Source of the DNA: Kiloniella sp. EL199
GTDB taxonomy: Bacteria > Pseudomonadota > Alphaproteobacteria > Kiloniellales > Kiloniellaceae
Length of the DNA stretch: 64,000 nucleotides
Reading direction: 5' to 3'
NCBI RefSeq assembly: GCF_900313065.1
Contig: NZ_OMPU01000004.1
Coordinates: 261,474-325,473 of the forward strand
Part shown: piece by piece, positions 1-8,776 of the stretch
Position numbering within the stretch: the first letter of the stretch is position 1
Layout: the number at the start of each line of letters is the position of its first letter
Position numbers and translations under genes: made by a program
The notes under the pieces: generated by a model
Told to the model about the DNA's origin: nothing
What the model saw: the letters and a program-made list of their open reading frames with translations, nothing else
Databases searched by the model: none

Positions 1-398
1 GGTGACGTTTGCTCTGCGAGCGCGCCAGGCCTTCGTCGTAAAGCTGCCTTTATTCTTGCCTCTAGCTCGCGTAAATCAACTGGCTTGGCAAGGTAATCAT
101 CCGCCCCCATTTCCAACCCAACAATTCGATCTACAACTTCTGATGCAGCAGTCAGCATAATGACGGGTACATCAGAGTTATTTCGTAGATTACGAAGAGC
201 AGTCAAACCGTCTTCGCCGGGCATATTAATGTCCAGAATGACTAAATCAGGGGAATGCCTTTCTGACGCTTCGTGCATAGTTTTAGCACCAGCAGATTCA
301 ATAATTTCATAGCCACGATCATTTAAATATTCAGCAACCATTTCACGTAAATGTGGTTCATCATCGCAGACAATAATTTTGTAACCATTTGCACTCAT
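1..398 (-). CDS. Response regulator, receiver domain (3' end outside window)
   Basis: The start of a two-component response regulator, read leftward and cut by the window edge. The first 120 or so residues are a complete receiver domain: an acidic pair near residue 12 (CDDEP), the phospho-acceptor Asp in ILDINMPGEDG, a Thr in VIMLTAA and the conserved Lys in YLAKPV. The sequence continues into a linker (ELEARIKAALRR) typical of OmpR-type regulators, so a winged-helix DNA-binding domain probably follows, but it is not visible. The ATG is 7 bases from the stop of the upstream histidine kinase, so the two are almost certainly one operon. The target genes are unknown. Confidence 0.9.
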   Translation of the reverse strand, partial: MSANGYKIIVCDDEPHLREMVAEYLNDRGYEIIESAGAKTMHEASERHSPDLVILDINMPGEDGLTALRNLRNNSDVPVIMLTAASEVVDRIVGLEMGADDYLAKPVDLRELEARIKAALRRRPGALAEQTS

Positions 399-405
399 GT
401 AAAAA

Positions 406-2658
406 CTATTTCCCTGTTTTTTGAATAAGTGATCGCATCATATTGACAAGCTCTTCCGGAGAGACTGGCTTCTCCAAATGTAATTGTCCCGAATTCTCAA
501 TAAAATCAGCAACTCCCGGGCTCATTGAATCACCTGTTACAAAAGCTGTTTTTGCTGACATCTCGGGAAATTCAACAGCAATACGTTGCAAGAAAGCCAT
601 ACCATCCATACCAGGCATTTTAACATCACTTAAAATTGCATCGTATGAATGCACCTTTAGTTCGGAAAGAGCATCTTTGACTGAATTAACTGCTGTCACT
701 TGATAGCCATCTTCCCTCAGAATTTCACTAATAAGATCTGCTACATCGACTTCATCATCAACGATCAAAATACTTTGTTTTAAATGCTTTTCATCATGTG
801 GATCAGGAGCAATTTTATTCTTCCCTACCACTTCAGAAGCTTTCATTCGAACGGAAAAACAAGTGCCGCCTTTTGCAGACGATCGGAAGGATAAATTTCC
901 ATTATGGGCATCTACGATGCGATGGCAAAAAGCAAGTCCAACTCCCGTTCCGCTTCCAACATCTTTTGTTGTAAAAAAGGGTTCAAAAATTCTGGCCTGT
1001 ATCTCTTTCGGAATGCCGATACCATTATCAATGACATCAACGATAACTTCGCCTAATAAATCATCAAAAGAAGATCGAATAACAAGTTTTCCCTCGTCTC
1101 CCTTTTCAGACAGGGCGTGTTCTGCATTCACAATCAAATTGGTAAAGACCTGTGCCATTTGATCATGGTCAGCAACAACAAAAGGCAAATCATTCGCCAG
1201 AGACAAAGATATCTCTGCACCAGAAACTTTCAATCCATACCCGGCAACGTCCAGAGCAACTTCAACCGCTTCGTTCAAATTACAGTTTTCAATCTGCATT
1301 GGACGTTGTCTGGCCATTGCCAAAAAAGTTTTAACAATTTTGGCACAGCGCTCTGCGGCGATAGCAATCCGGTCAACTCTTCTTTTAACTTCGGGATCAT
1401 CTGTTTTATCCTGAAGCATCAAGGCATAACCCACGACAATAGAGAGCGGATTATTCAATTCATGGGCAACGCCAGCGAGTAATCCACCCAAAGCAGATAT
1501 TTTTTCATTCTGGTGCGCAATTTCCCGCTGTTCTTCCAACTCTTTTTGCATTTGCAATTGTTCGGTAATATCGCGCGTTGACGAGACAATTACATCTTCG
1601 CCTTTATAATCAGTAACACGGGCAGAAGTCAGGCCTTGCATTATTGATCCATCCCTGCGGCGAAACTGAACCCTGTAGTCATCCAGTGTTCCACTCGGCA
1701 GCAAAGCCTTGAGATAATCTTCGCGATCCTGCGGTTTGATAAAGAAGCTTTTTGCCGTTTCAATATCGCCAAATCGATCACGCGAAGCAGGCGGACAATA
1801 TATTATTTTTCCATCAGAAACTCGTGAAACCAAGAAGTTTGCGGGACATGCTTCAACAATTTTGTGGAGCAGCATATCCGCTTCACGACTGGCCTCTTCC
1901 ATTTCTCTCTGTTTGGTAATGTCTTTTACCGTAACAAGATAACCACCAAATCCTGTTTCATGCGTTGACCCAAGAAACAAACGGCCATCCGGTCGTGGTA
2001 TTTCAAGGTCTTTCGCATAGCTCGTAATACTTGAGACAATTTTCTCTATCCAGTCTTCTAATGTAAGACCAAGGGGAAGTGTAAACCCATCCGAAGAGGT
2101 TAAATCTCTGGTTATATCCCGTATATTTCGCCCGGGACGTAATGGATTATTGTCGGGCATGACCAGATCTACATATTTCTTGTTTGATAAAACAAAACAT
2201 AGATCTGCATCATAAAGAGCAATACCAACATCCAGGGATTGTATGGCATCCAAGAGAACTTCAGCATTGAGATATGACTGTGTTTTCTTTTCCGTTTCCA
2301 ATTGGAAAGGAGCTTTCAAATAACAGGTTCCACCTTCGGGCGTTTTATAGTGGGAGAATAAAAACTTGTTGCCGGAAACATTCTGTCTGACAAAGCCAGA
2401 ATGATCAAAACGCCATTGATGAATAGTACCCTCTATTTCTGGTGTCTTCTGAAAAGAAGCCAACGCCTTCTCAAGGACAAACTTTTCGACTTTAGAGCCT
2501 ATTAATGATTGTCGTGTTTCTTCGTTTAATGACAGGAAAACATCATTGATCGAAAGCAATCTCCCGGCTTTATCAAAGGTCGCAAACCCAGTCTCCATTT
2601 GAGATCCCTTTTGTAATTTTGCCTCAAAAACAGACTTCACTCTACCATTCTCTTTCAT
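406..2658 (-). CDS. Hybrid PAS sensor histidine kinase with C-terminal receiver
   Basis: A 750-residue hybrid sensor kinase with no obvious membrane segment, so probably a cytoplasmic sensor. It has PAS-like regions at about 130-250 and 262-370 and a further PAS-like stretch at the N-terminus. The dimerisation/phosphoacceptor helix carries His399 in GVAHELNNPL. The ATPase domain follows, with an N box (NLIVNAEHAL), DNGIGIP and a GTGVGL G2 box. A receiver domain from about 628 has Asp678 in LSDVKMPGMDG. The kinase probably relays phosphate through its own receiver and then to the adjacent response regulator. The input signal cannot be read from the sequence. Confidence 0.93.
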   Translation of the reverse strand: MKENGRVKSVFEAKLQKGSQMETGFATFDKAGRLLSINDVFLSLNEETRQSLIGSKVEKFVLEKALASFQKTPEIEGTIHQWRFDHSGFVRQNVSGNKFLFSHYKTPEGGTCYLKAPFQLETEKKTQSYLNAEVLLDAIQSLDVGIALYDADLCFVLSNKKYVDLVMPDNNPLRPGRNIRDITRDLTSSDGFTLPLGLTLEDWIEKIVSSITSYAKDLEIPRPDGRLFLGSTHETGFGGYLVTVKDITKQREMEEASREADMLLHKIVEACPANFLVSRVSDGKIIYCPPASRDRFGDIETAKSFFIKPQDREDYLKALLPSGTLDDYRVQFRRRDGSIMQGLTSARVTDYKGEDVIVSSTRDITEQLQMQKELEEQREIAHQNEKISALGGLLAGVAHELNNPLSIVVGYALMLQDKTDDPEVKRRVDRIAIAAERCAKIVKTFLAMARQRPMQIENCNLNEAVEVALDVAGYGLKVSGAEISLSLANDLPFVVADHDQMAQVFTNLIVNAEHALSEKGDEGKLVIRSSFDDLLGEVIVDVIDNGIGIPKEIQARIFEPFFTTKDVGSGTGVGLAFCHRIVDAHNGNLSFRSSAKGGTCFSVRMKASEVVGKNKIAPDPHDEKHLKQSILIVDDEVDVADLISEILREDGYQVTAVNSVKDALSELKVHSYDAILSDVKMPGMDGMAFLQRIAVEFPEMSAKTAFVTGDSMSPGVADFIENSGQLHLEKPVSPEELVNMMRSLIQKTGK

Positions 2659-2961
2659 TTACGAGCCTAGATGCTGCAACTTATCAAATCACACTAGAAG
2701 ATGAAGGTATCTGTAAGATGTCTGAGTATTTATTCTTTGTATCAATTGTAACATTACCTGCTAGGAGCTGGAACAAAAGCTAATTAAATTACTTTTCACT
2801 CCAGTATCAAAAGGTCACATCTCTCTCCAATAATCACGAATAAAGTAATCACTCAAACAAGACATCAGAATGATACAAACGCGCGATACACTCTACAAAA
2901 CATTGGATATTTAACCACTAAACATATAATTCAAGACACTAAATTCAGGAGTATTGATATC
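2659..2961. other. Intergenic region between kinase and small membrane protein
   Basis: About 300 AT-rich bases between divergent genes, so it should hold the promoters of both. I saw no convincing small gene, repeat or hairpin in it. The only clear signal is the Shine-Dalgarno sequence AGGAG just before the GTG at 2962. Confidence 0.5.
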
Positions 2962-3306
2962 GTGAAGTCAGAATTTCTGATCCCCATACTTATCATATCA
3001 ATACATTTAATGGCTATTTATCTAGGGTGGCAAAGTAGTTGGTCAATCACAGTCCCCAAATGGCTTTTACGTATTTCTATGAGCTTTTTGACCATCTACT
3101 CTTCTTTTTGGATACTGGAAGAAATTCAATACGATATACGCCCTCATGTACTTTTTATTTTCCTAATAAATATCGTACTTTGCATTTCAGTCTGGGCTTC
3201 GTCTTCACAGATTTTAATCTGGAGCATTTTTACGATCCAATTCTTAATACTTGCTCTAGGATCAATCTGGTTCGTTTTTTTCTTCAAAATAACGCGATTA
3301 TTTTGA
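2962..3306 (+). CDS. Small hypothetical membrane protein
   Basis: A 114-residue, very hydrophobic protein with three to four likely membrane helices (residues about 5-22, 35-52, 62-80 and 84-110). The GTG start is chosen because AGGAG lies about 10 bases upstream. Overlapping frames on both strands are less convincing because they lack such a site. I recognise no family. The last bases overlap the end of a start-less reading frame on the other strand. It could be spurious in AT-rich DNA, but the ribosome site and helix pattern favour a real gene. Confidence 0.5.
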   Translation: MKSEFLIPILIISIHLMAIYLGWQSSWSITVPKWLLRISMSFLTIYSSFWILEEIQYDIRPHVLFIFLINIVLCISVWASSSQILIWSIFTIQFLILALGSIWFVFFFKITRLF

Positions 3307-3537
3307 TACTGATACCTCTGGCAATTTAATAACATCAGAGCGAAACGATGGGTGTACGCCCATAACACCAGTATCACAGGAAGAACAGACAAATTCCGCT
3401 TCAGATCCATTGCGCGTTCCTATATGTTCATACCAAGAAACACAATTGGGAATGCCTAGATTTTGATAAATTTCTTTTTGATCAAATCGGCAATTTTCAA
3501 ACTTTCTGCCAATGAGTTTGATTAACCTGTCGCACTT
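3298..3537 (-). pseudogene. Start-less 79-codon open frame, possible gene remnant
   Basis: This minus-strand frame is open for 79 codons and ends in TAA, but has no ATG, GTG or TTG near its 5' end; a TGA stop lies directly upstream. Its translation looks protein-like: mixed hydrophilic and aromatic composition, a CSSC pair, and stretches such as NCVSWYEHIGTRNG and GVHPSFRSDVIKLPE. It could be the 3' remnant of a truncated gene, a small protein started at ATT or ATC, or chance. The family is not recognised. The rest of the gap up to 3608 holds nothing else I could see. Confidence 0.35.
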
Positions 3538-3608
3538 TCAACGACCAAAGTGTTTAACACTGAGTCTAAAAACAGAAGAGTGATAATCCACAATTAAATC
3601 ACGAACTT

Positions 3609-4178
3609 CTAGCTAATGTTCACAGCAGACGTTTCGATTGCGTCAAGGAAAGAATATGTAGAAGAACGGGCTGATAACAGAAGAAAACTATCTTCTGCTT
3701 CATGTATGATCGTTGTGCCCAGATGCTCCATAACTGTTCTCGCAACGGAACCAATCGGGAAAACAGATGGATGGATATCCAGAGGGCAAATACGTTCAAG
3801 CAAAGATCTACTATTGGTTCCAGATACCCTTATCATGACAAAACTATCAGATTGATCCGTTAAATAAGCCGCATCATTTAAATGACTCCTCACGACTGAA
3901 GTTGCGGTATTTCCTGCATAGTCAAACACGAGGAAATATTGATCCTGTGCCATGCTAAAAAGAACAGCATTATCTAGCGAAGCAGCAGATAAAATTCCCG
4001 CTTTTGGCAATTCAATTTCATAAGAACTTGCCAGTGCATTGGCCAGTTTTTCTTCTCCGTCTTTGGGAACAGCAACCGACACAATAGCACGTTCATTAAC
4101 TTCACAGATAGAAACGCCCACGAAATCCCGGCTAAATCCATCCAAAGGTGTATTGGCAGTAAGTGTATAATCAGGCAC
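3609..4178 (-). CDS. soxG: Sarcosine oxidase gamma subunit
   Basis: A 189-residue gamma subunit of heterotetrameric sarcosine oxidase, a structural subunit of the cytoplasmic complex that oxidatively demethylates sarcosine to glycine. The GTG start at 4178 gives the usual family length, overlaps the soxA stop by 8 bases and has GAGGGAGA upstream; the frame stays open further upstream but only inside soxA. The C-terminal half has the GcvT-like pattern of gamma subunits (FVMIRVSGTNSRSLLERI, DIHPSVFPIGSVART). Gamma subunits diverge fast, so the position after soxBDA is the strongest support. It is the last gene of the operon. Confidence 0.88.
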   Translation of the reverse strand: MPDYTLTANTPLDGFSRDFVGVSICEVNERAIVSVAVPKDGEEKLANALASSYEIELPKAGILSAASLDNAVLFSMAQDQYFLVFDYAGNTATSVVRSHLNDAAYLTDQSDSFVMIRVSGTNSRSLLERICPLDIHPSVFPIGSVARTVMEHLGTTIIHEAEDSFLLLSARSSTYSFLDAIETSAVNIS

Positions 4179-7122
4179 GGAGACGTTCTCCCTCTGGATC
4201 AATAAAGTGTGCGGAAACAATTTCGACTTCGATCTCGCCCCCGCGAAGAGGATCAGCAGCGCGTACGACTTCTCCCATACGTTCACTTCCTTGCTTGATA
4301 AAACCAAGGCCAATGGAATGTCCCAAGTTCGGAGAATAGGCAACAGAGGACATCCAACCCTCATCATTTGCCATATTTGCTGTTTTTCCTTTTGCAAGGA
4401 AATGTGTCCCAGCTTTGAGTTCATCACTTGGGTTAACAGGGCGGAAACCTACAAGGCTTAAACCATCATTTTTATTAAGACTTTCGCGCTCAGAAAGCGT
4501 ATTTCCGATGCAATCTTTTTTCTTGGAAACCATGCGTCCCATACCAAGATCTTGCGCCGTTGTTTGGCCATTAAGCTCATTGCCTGCTGCATGACCTTTT
4601 TCAATCCGCATGACACCAAGAGCCTCGGTACCATAGGACGTTACATCAAACTCTTCGCCCGCCGCCATCAAAGTGCGCACTAAAGAATCTCCGTATCGGG
4701 TCGGCACAGCTATTTCATAGGCTAATTCGCCTGAGAACGATATTCTGAACAAACGAGCTGGAATATCACCGCAAACCGTGATTTCACCACAGGCCATAAA
4801 GGGAAAAGCTTCGTTAGAAATATCGTGATCGTTATCAACAACTTTCTGTAACAGCTTACGAGCATTTGGTCCTGCCACAGCAAACTGCGCATACTGTTCA
4901 GTACTTGAAATCAGATGCACATCCATTTCCGGCCACAAGCACTGTCGACAAAATTCCATATGCCTAAACACACCGACAGCATTGGCTGTGGTTGTTGTCA
5001 TAACAAAGTGATTGTCAGAAAATCGTGCTGATGTTCCATCATCCATCATGATGCCGTCTTCGCGTAACATGATGCCATAACGGACCTTGCCAACAGGTAA
5101 CTTGGCAAAAGCGTTCGCATAAATCTTGTTCAGGAACGCAGCAGCGTCTTTGCCCTGAATATCAATCTTTCCAAGCGTGGTAACGTCGCAAATACCAACA
5201 GATGCTCTGGTTTGTGTGACTTCACGGTCAACCGATTGCCGCCAATGGGTTTCACCTGATTTCGGGAACCACTGCGCGCGATACCACATTCCAGTTTCAA
5301 CAAAGACAGCCCCCTGCTCTTCAGCCCAGGCATGACTAGGAGTTAGTCTTGAAGGACGAAAATCTTTTCCCCTTGCACGTCCAGCAAGGGCACCAATTGC
5401 CACAGGCGTATAAGGAGGACGGAAAATTGTTGTGCCTGTTTCAGGGATCGACTTTCCTGTACATTCAGCCATAACCGCCAAAGCAGGAATATTTGCCGTT
5501 TTCCCCTGATCCGTTGCCATACCAAGTGTTGTGTAGCGCTTAAGATGCTCAACAGATCGGAAACCTTCTTGATGCGATAGCTTGACGTCTTTTACCGTCA
5601 CATCATTCTGTAGATCGAGCCAAGCCCGTGCTTTGCTCTCTTTCACATGCCAAAAAGCTGATATTCCAATTGTCTCTTCTTCTGATATGGCGGCATTTTC
5701 TTTTGTTAGCTTAAAGCCAAGATCACTTACAGCCATATTGCCCAGATCATGTCCGTCCTGCAGAACAGATGATAGAGAAAAATTACCAGCCGCGGCCCCA
5801 GCAACCATCATTCCCTGAGGCAATTCGCCACCAGGTACAAAAGCAGCAATGTCTTCCCGCCACGTTGGGCGACCACGCTGATGACAGGTAAGCTGTACAT
5901 TCGGGCTCCACCCGCCGGAAACAGCAAGACAATCTGTCGGAATGTTTTGACCATTTGAGAGTGTAATTGATCTAATACCATGTCGCCCGTGCGTATCAAC
6001 GATGCGACCACCCATAATCACAGTAGCACCGCTGGGTACATCAACAGGCGGCTGTCCATCACGACTATCAATTACAGCTGAAATCTCAACGCCCTTTTCC
6101 GCCAAGTCAATTGCGGTACGCCAACCATCGTCATTGTTAGTGAAGACAGCTACTCTTTTGCCCGGAAGCGCCCCCCAACGATTAACATAGGCACGAACAG
6201 CCCCCGCCAACATAATACCTGGTCGATCATTGTTACCAAAAGCAATTGGCCGCTCTGTAGATCCAGCACACAAAATAGTGCGTTTCGTATAAACCCGCCA
6301 CAGGATCTGACGGGGTTTATTATGAGAAGATACCAAATGATCCGTGACACGCTCCAAAGCACCGATAACACCATGATCATAGGCCCCATAGGCTGTCGTA
6401 CGTGTCATCAAGCGAACATTATCCATTGCAGACAATTCGACAGTCGCCTGTGTTGCCCATTCATGACCGCTCTGATCATTTACCGACAAGGTTTCCGCAT
6501 TAAGGCGCCCCCCCATACGGAAATCTTCATCCATCAGGATAACACGCGCCCCTGCCCGACCAGCAGAGAGTGCCGCGGACAAACCAGAAGGCCCAGCACC
6601 GACAACCAGGACATCACAATGTAAAAAGCCTTTGTCATAAACATCTGGGTCATCTTCACCGGACAAACGACCTAGACCTGCCGCAGCCCGGATAACAGGC
6701 TCATAAATCTTTTCCCAGAAAGCTTTCGGCCACATAAAAGTTTTATAATAAAACCCAGCAGACAAAAATGATGAAAAGAGATCATTCACAGCCATAAAGT
6801 CATACTTCAACGATCCACGATGGTTCTGACTTGTTGCCTCTAACCCCTGGAACAGCTCGGTAACTGTCGCACGGGTATTCGGTTCCTGATAAGCCCCGGA
6901 ACGGAGTTGTATCAATGCATTCGGTTCTTCCGATCCTGCAGAGAAAATGCCACGGGGCCTATGATACTTAAACGACCGGCCAACCATTTTATAACCATTG
7001 GCCAAAAGAGCGGAAGCCAAAGTATCCCCGGCAAAGCCTTCAAGTGTTTGACCATTGAAAGTAAAATTGAGCTTTTGTGCGCAGTCTATTAACCCGCTAT
7101 CAATTCTGTTTATCTGGCTCAT
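4171..7122 (-). CDS. soxA: Sarcosine oxidase alpha subunit
   Basis: A 983-residue alpha subunit of heterotetrameric sarcosine oxidase. The N-terminal 100 residues have the ferredoxin-like fold typical of these subunits (GFAGDTLASALLANG, GRSFKYHRPRG). A Rossmann dinucleotide site follows near residue 173 (VVGAGPSGLSAAL), with a second nucleotide region (RTILCAGSTERP). The last 380 residues are a GcvT-type folate-binding domain, which in this family passes the methyl-derived formaldehyde to tetrahydrofolate. The start overlaps the soxD stop as ATGA. A homologous complex, N-methylglutamate dehydrogenase, has the same gene order, so the substrate is not proved by sequence alone. Confidence 0.93.
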   Translation of the reverse strand: MSQINRIDSGLIDCAQKLNFTFNGQTLEGFAGDTLASALLANGYKMVGRSFKYHRPRGIFSAGSEEPNALIQLRSGAYQEPNTRATVTELFQGLEATSQNHRGSLKYDFMAVNDLFSSFLSAGFYYKTFMWPKAFWEKIYEPVIRAAAGLGRLSGEDDPDVYDKGFLHCDVLVVGAGPSGLSAALSAGRAGARVILMDEDFRMGGRLNAETLSVNDQSGHEWATQATVELSAMDNVRLMTRTTAYGAYDHGVIGALERVTDHLVSSHNKPRQILWRVYTKRTILCAGSTERPIAFGNNDRPGIMLAGAVRAYVNRWGALPGKRVAVFTNNDDGWRTAIDLAEKGVEISAVIDSRDGQPPVDVPSGATVIMGGRIVDTHGRHGIRSITLSNGQNIPTDCLAVSGGWSPNVQLTCHQRGRPTWREDIAAFVPGGELPQGMMVAGAAAGNFSLSSVLQDGHDLGNMAVSDLGFKLTKENAAISEEETIGISAFWHVKESKARAWLDLQNDVTVKDVKLSHQEGFRSVEHLKRYTTLGMATDQGKTANIPALAVMAECTGKSIPETGTTIFRPPYTPVAIGALAGRARGKDFRPSRLTPSHAWAEEQGAVFVETGMWYRAQWFPKSGETHWRQSVDREVTQTRASVGICDVTTLGKIDIQGKDAAAFLNKIYANAFAKLPVGKVRYGIMLREDGIMMDDGTSARFSDNHFVMTTTTANAVGVFRHMEFCRQCLWPEMDVHLISSTEQYAQFAVAGPNARKLLQKVVDNDHDISNEAFPFMACGEITVCGDIPARLFRISFSGELAYEIAVPTRYGDSLVRTLMAAGEEFDVTSYGTEALGVMRIEKGHAAGNELNGQTTAQDLGMGRMVSKKKDCIGNTLSERESLNKNDGLSLVGFRPVNPSDELKAGTHFLAKGKTANMANDEGWMSSVAYSPNLGHSIGLGFIKQGSERMGEVVRAADPLRGGEIEVEIVSAHFIDPEGERLRA

Positions 7123-7424
7123 TTTTCACCTCGGCCTGATTGGTTTGCCTGCTTGGCAAGCGCGACATCGCGGGCCAGTTCTACATTGGTAATATCATGG
7201 GTCAGAGTATTTCGGGTTACGATCAACCAGGAACGATCCCCCTGCTCATGATACCAAAGTTCTCGGTGCTCTCCGGCGGGATTATCACGTAGATATAGAT
7301 AATCATGAAACAGTTCAGCCGCATTATCAGCTTGCCAGTCAGGTCGATCGATAAGAGATACATCGCCTTTGTATACAAATTCCGAAGCATCACGAGGCCC
7401 CAGAAGAGGATGATTAATGATCAT
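7119..7424 (-). CDS. soxD: Sarcosine oxidase delta subunit, lacking the zinc cysteines
   Basis: A 101-residue delta subunit with AGGAG before the ATG. Canonical delta subunits hold a zinc ion through a CPxCG motif near the N-terminus plus a His and a Cys near residue 60. Here the N-terminal motif reads NHPLLGPRD, the distal one reads HEQGDRSW, and the whole protein has no cysteine. The rest of the family pattern is kept (DYLYLRDNPAGEHRELWYH). Zinc binding is therefore probably lost. Cysteine-free delta subunits may mark a subgroup closer to N-methylglutamate dehydrogenase; that is recollection, not something shown here. Confidence 0.9.
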   Translation of the reverse strand: MIINHPLLGPRDASEFVYKGDVSLIDRPDWQADNAAELFHDYLYLRDNPAGEHRELWYHEQGDRSWLIVTRNTLTHDITNVELARDVALAKQANQSGRGEK

Positions 7425-7435
7425 GTTCTGTGCTC

Positions 7436-8689
7436 CTAATGCAAGTTCGGTTGGGCACCCATGCCCTTTTCATCAATCATCGCTCCGCGTTTGAAACGAT
7501 CCAGTCGATATTCCGTCGCCATAGGATGAGGCTCATCTTTTGCCAAGAGGTGCGCATAGCACCAACCACTTGCTGGCGTTGCCTTGAAACCACCGTAACA
7601 CCAGCCACCATTAAAATAGAGGCCATCAATATGTGTTTTATCGATAAAGGGTGATCCATCCATGGACATATCCATCACACCACCCCACATGCGCAATAAT
7701 CGGGCGCGACCAATCATTGGCATCAAGGCCATCCCCCCTTCACAGACGTCTTCAACAACTGGTAAATTCCCGCGTTGGGCATAGCTGTTGTAGCCATCAA
7801 TATCACCACCAAAAACCAAACCACCTTTGTCTGATTGCGAAACATAAAAATGCCCGGCACCAAAAGTCACGACCCCGGGCAATATTGGTTTTAAACCCTC
7901 TGAGACAAAAGCCTGCAAAACGTGACTTTCAATTGGAAGCCGCATTCCGGCCATGGACATGACTCGGCTGGATGATCCGGCAACACAAACCGCAATTTTC
8001 TTGGCTTTAATTATTCCCTGATTGGTTTCAACACCGCGACAAATACCGTTTTCAATCACCATGCCTGTTACTTCACAGTTCTGGATGATATCAACACCCC
8101 GGTTATCCGCGCCACGCGCATAGCCCCAGGCAACAGCATCATGTCGAACGGTGCCACCACGCGGTTGTAGTAATCCGCCTTTGATCGGGAAGCGTGCGTT
8201 ATCAAAATCAAGACAAGGATACATTTCCCGAACACCATCCTGATCAAGCAACACGGCATCAGCTCCGGCAAGAATCATAGAATTGCCACGACGTGCATAG
8301 GCATCCCGCCCTGCATCGTTATGGAAAAGATTTAAAATACCACGTTGAGACACCATGGCGTTGTAATTGAAGTCCTGTTCAAGATTTTCCCAAAGCTTCA
8401 TGGAAAACTCGTAAAAAGGTTCATTCCCCGGCAAAAGATAGTTGGACCGCACAATCGTTGTATTACGTCCAACATTTCCAGAGCCAATCCACCCTTTCTC
8501 GAGAACCGCGACGTTTGTAATGCCAAATTCTTTTGCAAGATAATAGGCCGTTGCTAGGCCATGTCCACCGCCACCGACGATGACAACATCGTACTCTTCC
8601 TTAGGTTTCGGGGTTCGCCAGACAGGTTTCCAGCCTTTATGACCTGTCAGTGCTTCTTTTATAACCTTAAAGCCAGAATATTTTAACAT
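7436..8689 (-). CDS. soxB: Sarcosine oxidase beta subunit
   Basis: A 417-residue FAD/FMN flavoprotein subunit that carries the site where sarcosine is oxidised. An FAD Rossmann motif lies near residue 36 (VVIVGGGGHGLATAYYLA). GGTVRHDAVAWGY contains His183, matching the His that binds FMN covalently in known beta subunits. The ATG at 8689 is chosen over the adjacent GTG because it matches the usual short N-terminus (MLKYSGF). It is the first gene of the soxBDAG operon and is divergent from a GlxA-type regulator, the likely activator. Confidence 0.93.
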   Translation of the reverse strand: MLKYSGFKVIKEALTGHKGWKPVWRTPKPKEEYDVVIVGGGGHGLATAYYLAKEFGITNVAVLEKGWIGSGNVGRNTTIVRSNYLLPGNEPFYEFSMKLWENLEQDFNYNAMVSQRGILNLFHNDAGRDAYARRGNSMILAGADAVLLDQDGVREMYPCLDFDNARFPIKGGLLQPRGGTVRHDAVAWGYARGADNRGVDIIQNCEVTGMVIENGICRGVETNQGIIKAKKIAVCVAGSSSRVMSMAGMRLPIESHVLQAFVSEGLKPILPGVVTFGAGHFYVSQSDKGGLVFGGDIDGYNSYAQRGNLPVVEDVCEGGMALMPMIGRARLLRMWGGVMDMSMDGSPFIDKTHIDGLYFNGGWCYGGFKATPASGWCYAHLLAKDEPHPMATEYRLDRFKRGAMIDEKGMGAQPNLH

Positions 8690-8776
8690 CACAAATTCTC
8701 AAATTTATTGCCTTTTATTACTAAAACAGTGATATAAAGATTCAGATTTCAAAAAAAGGACATTTTATTACAAATA

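Noticed and set aside
3039-3410. Two further open frames overlapping the small membrane protein
   Set aside because: Both lack a ribosome site and do not resemble a protein better than the GTG-initiated frame at 2962-3306.
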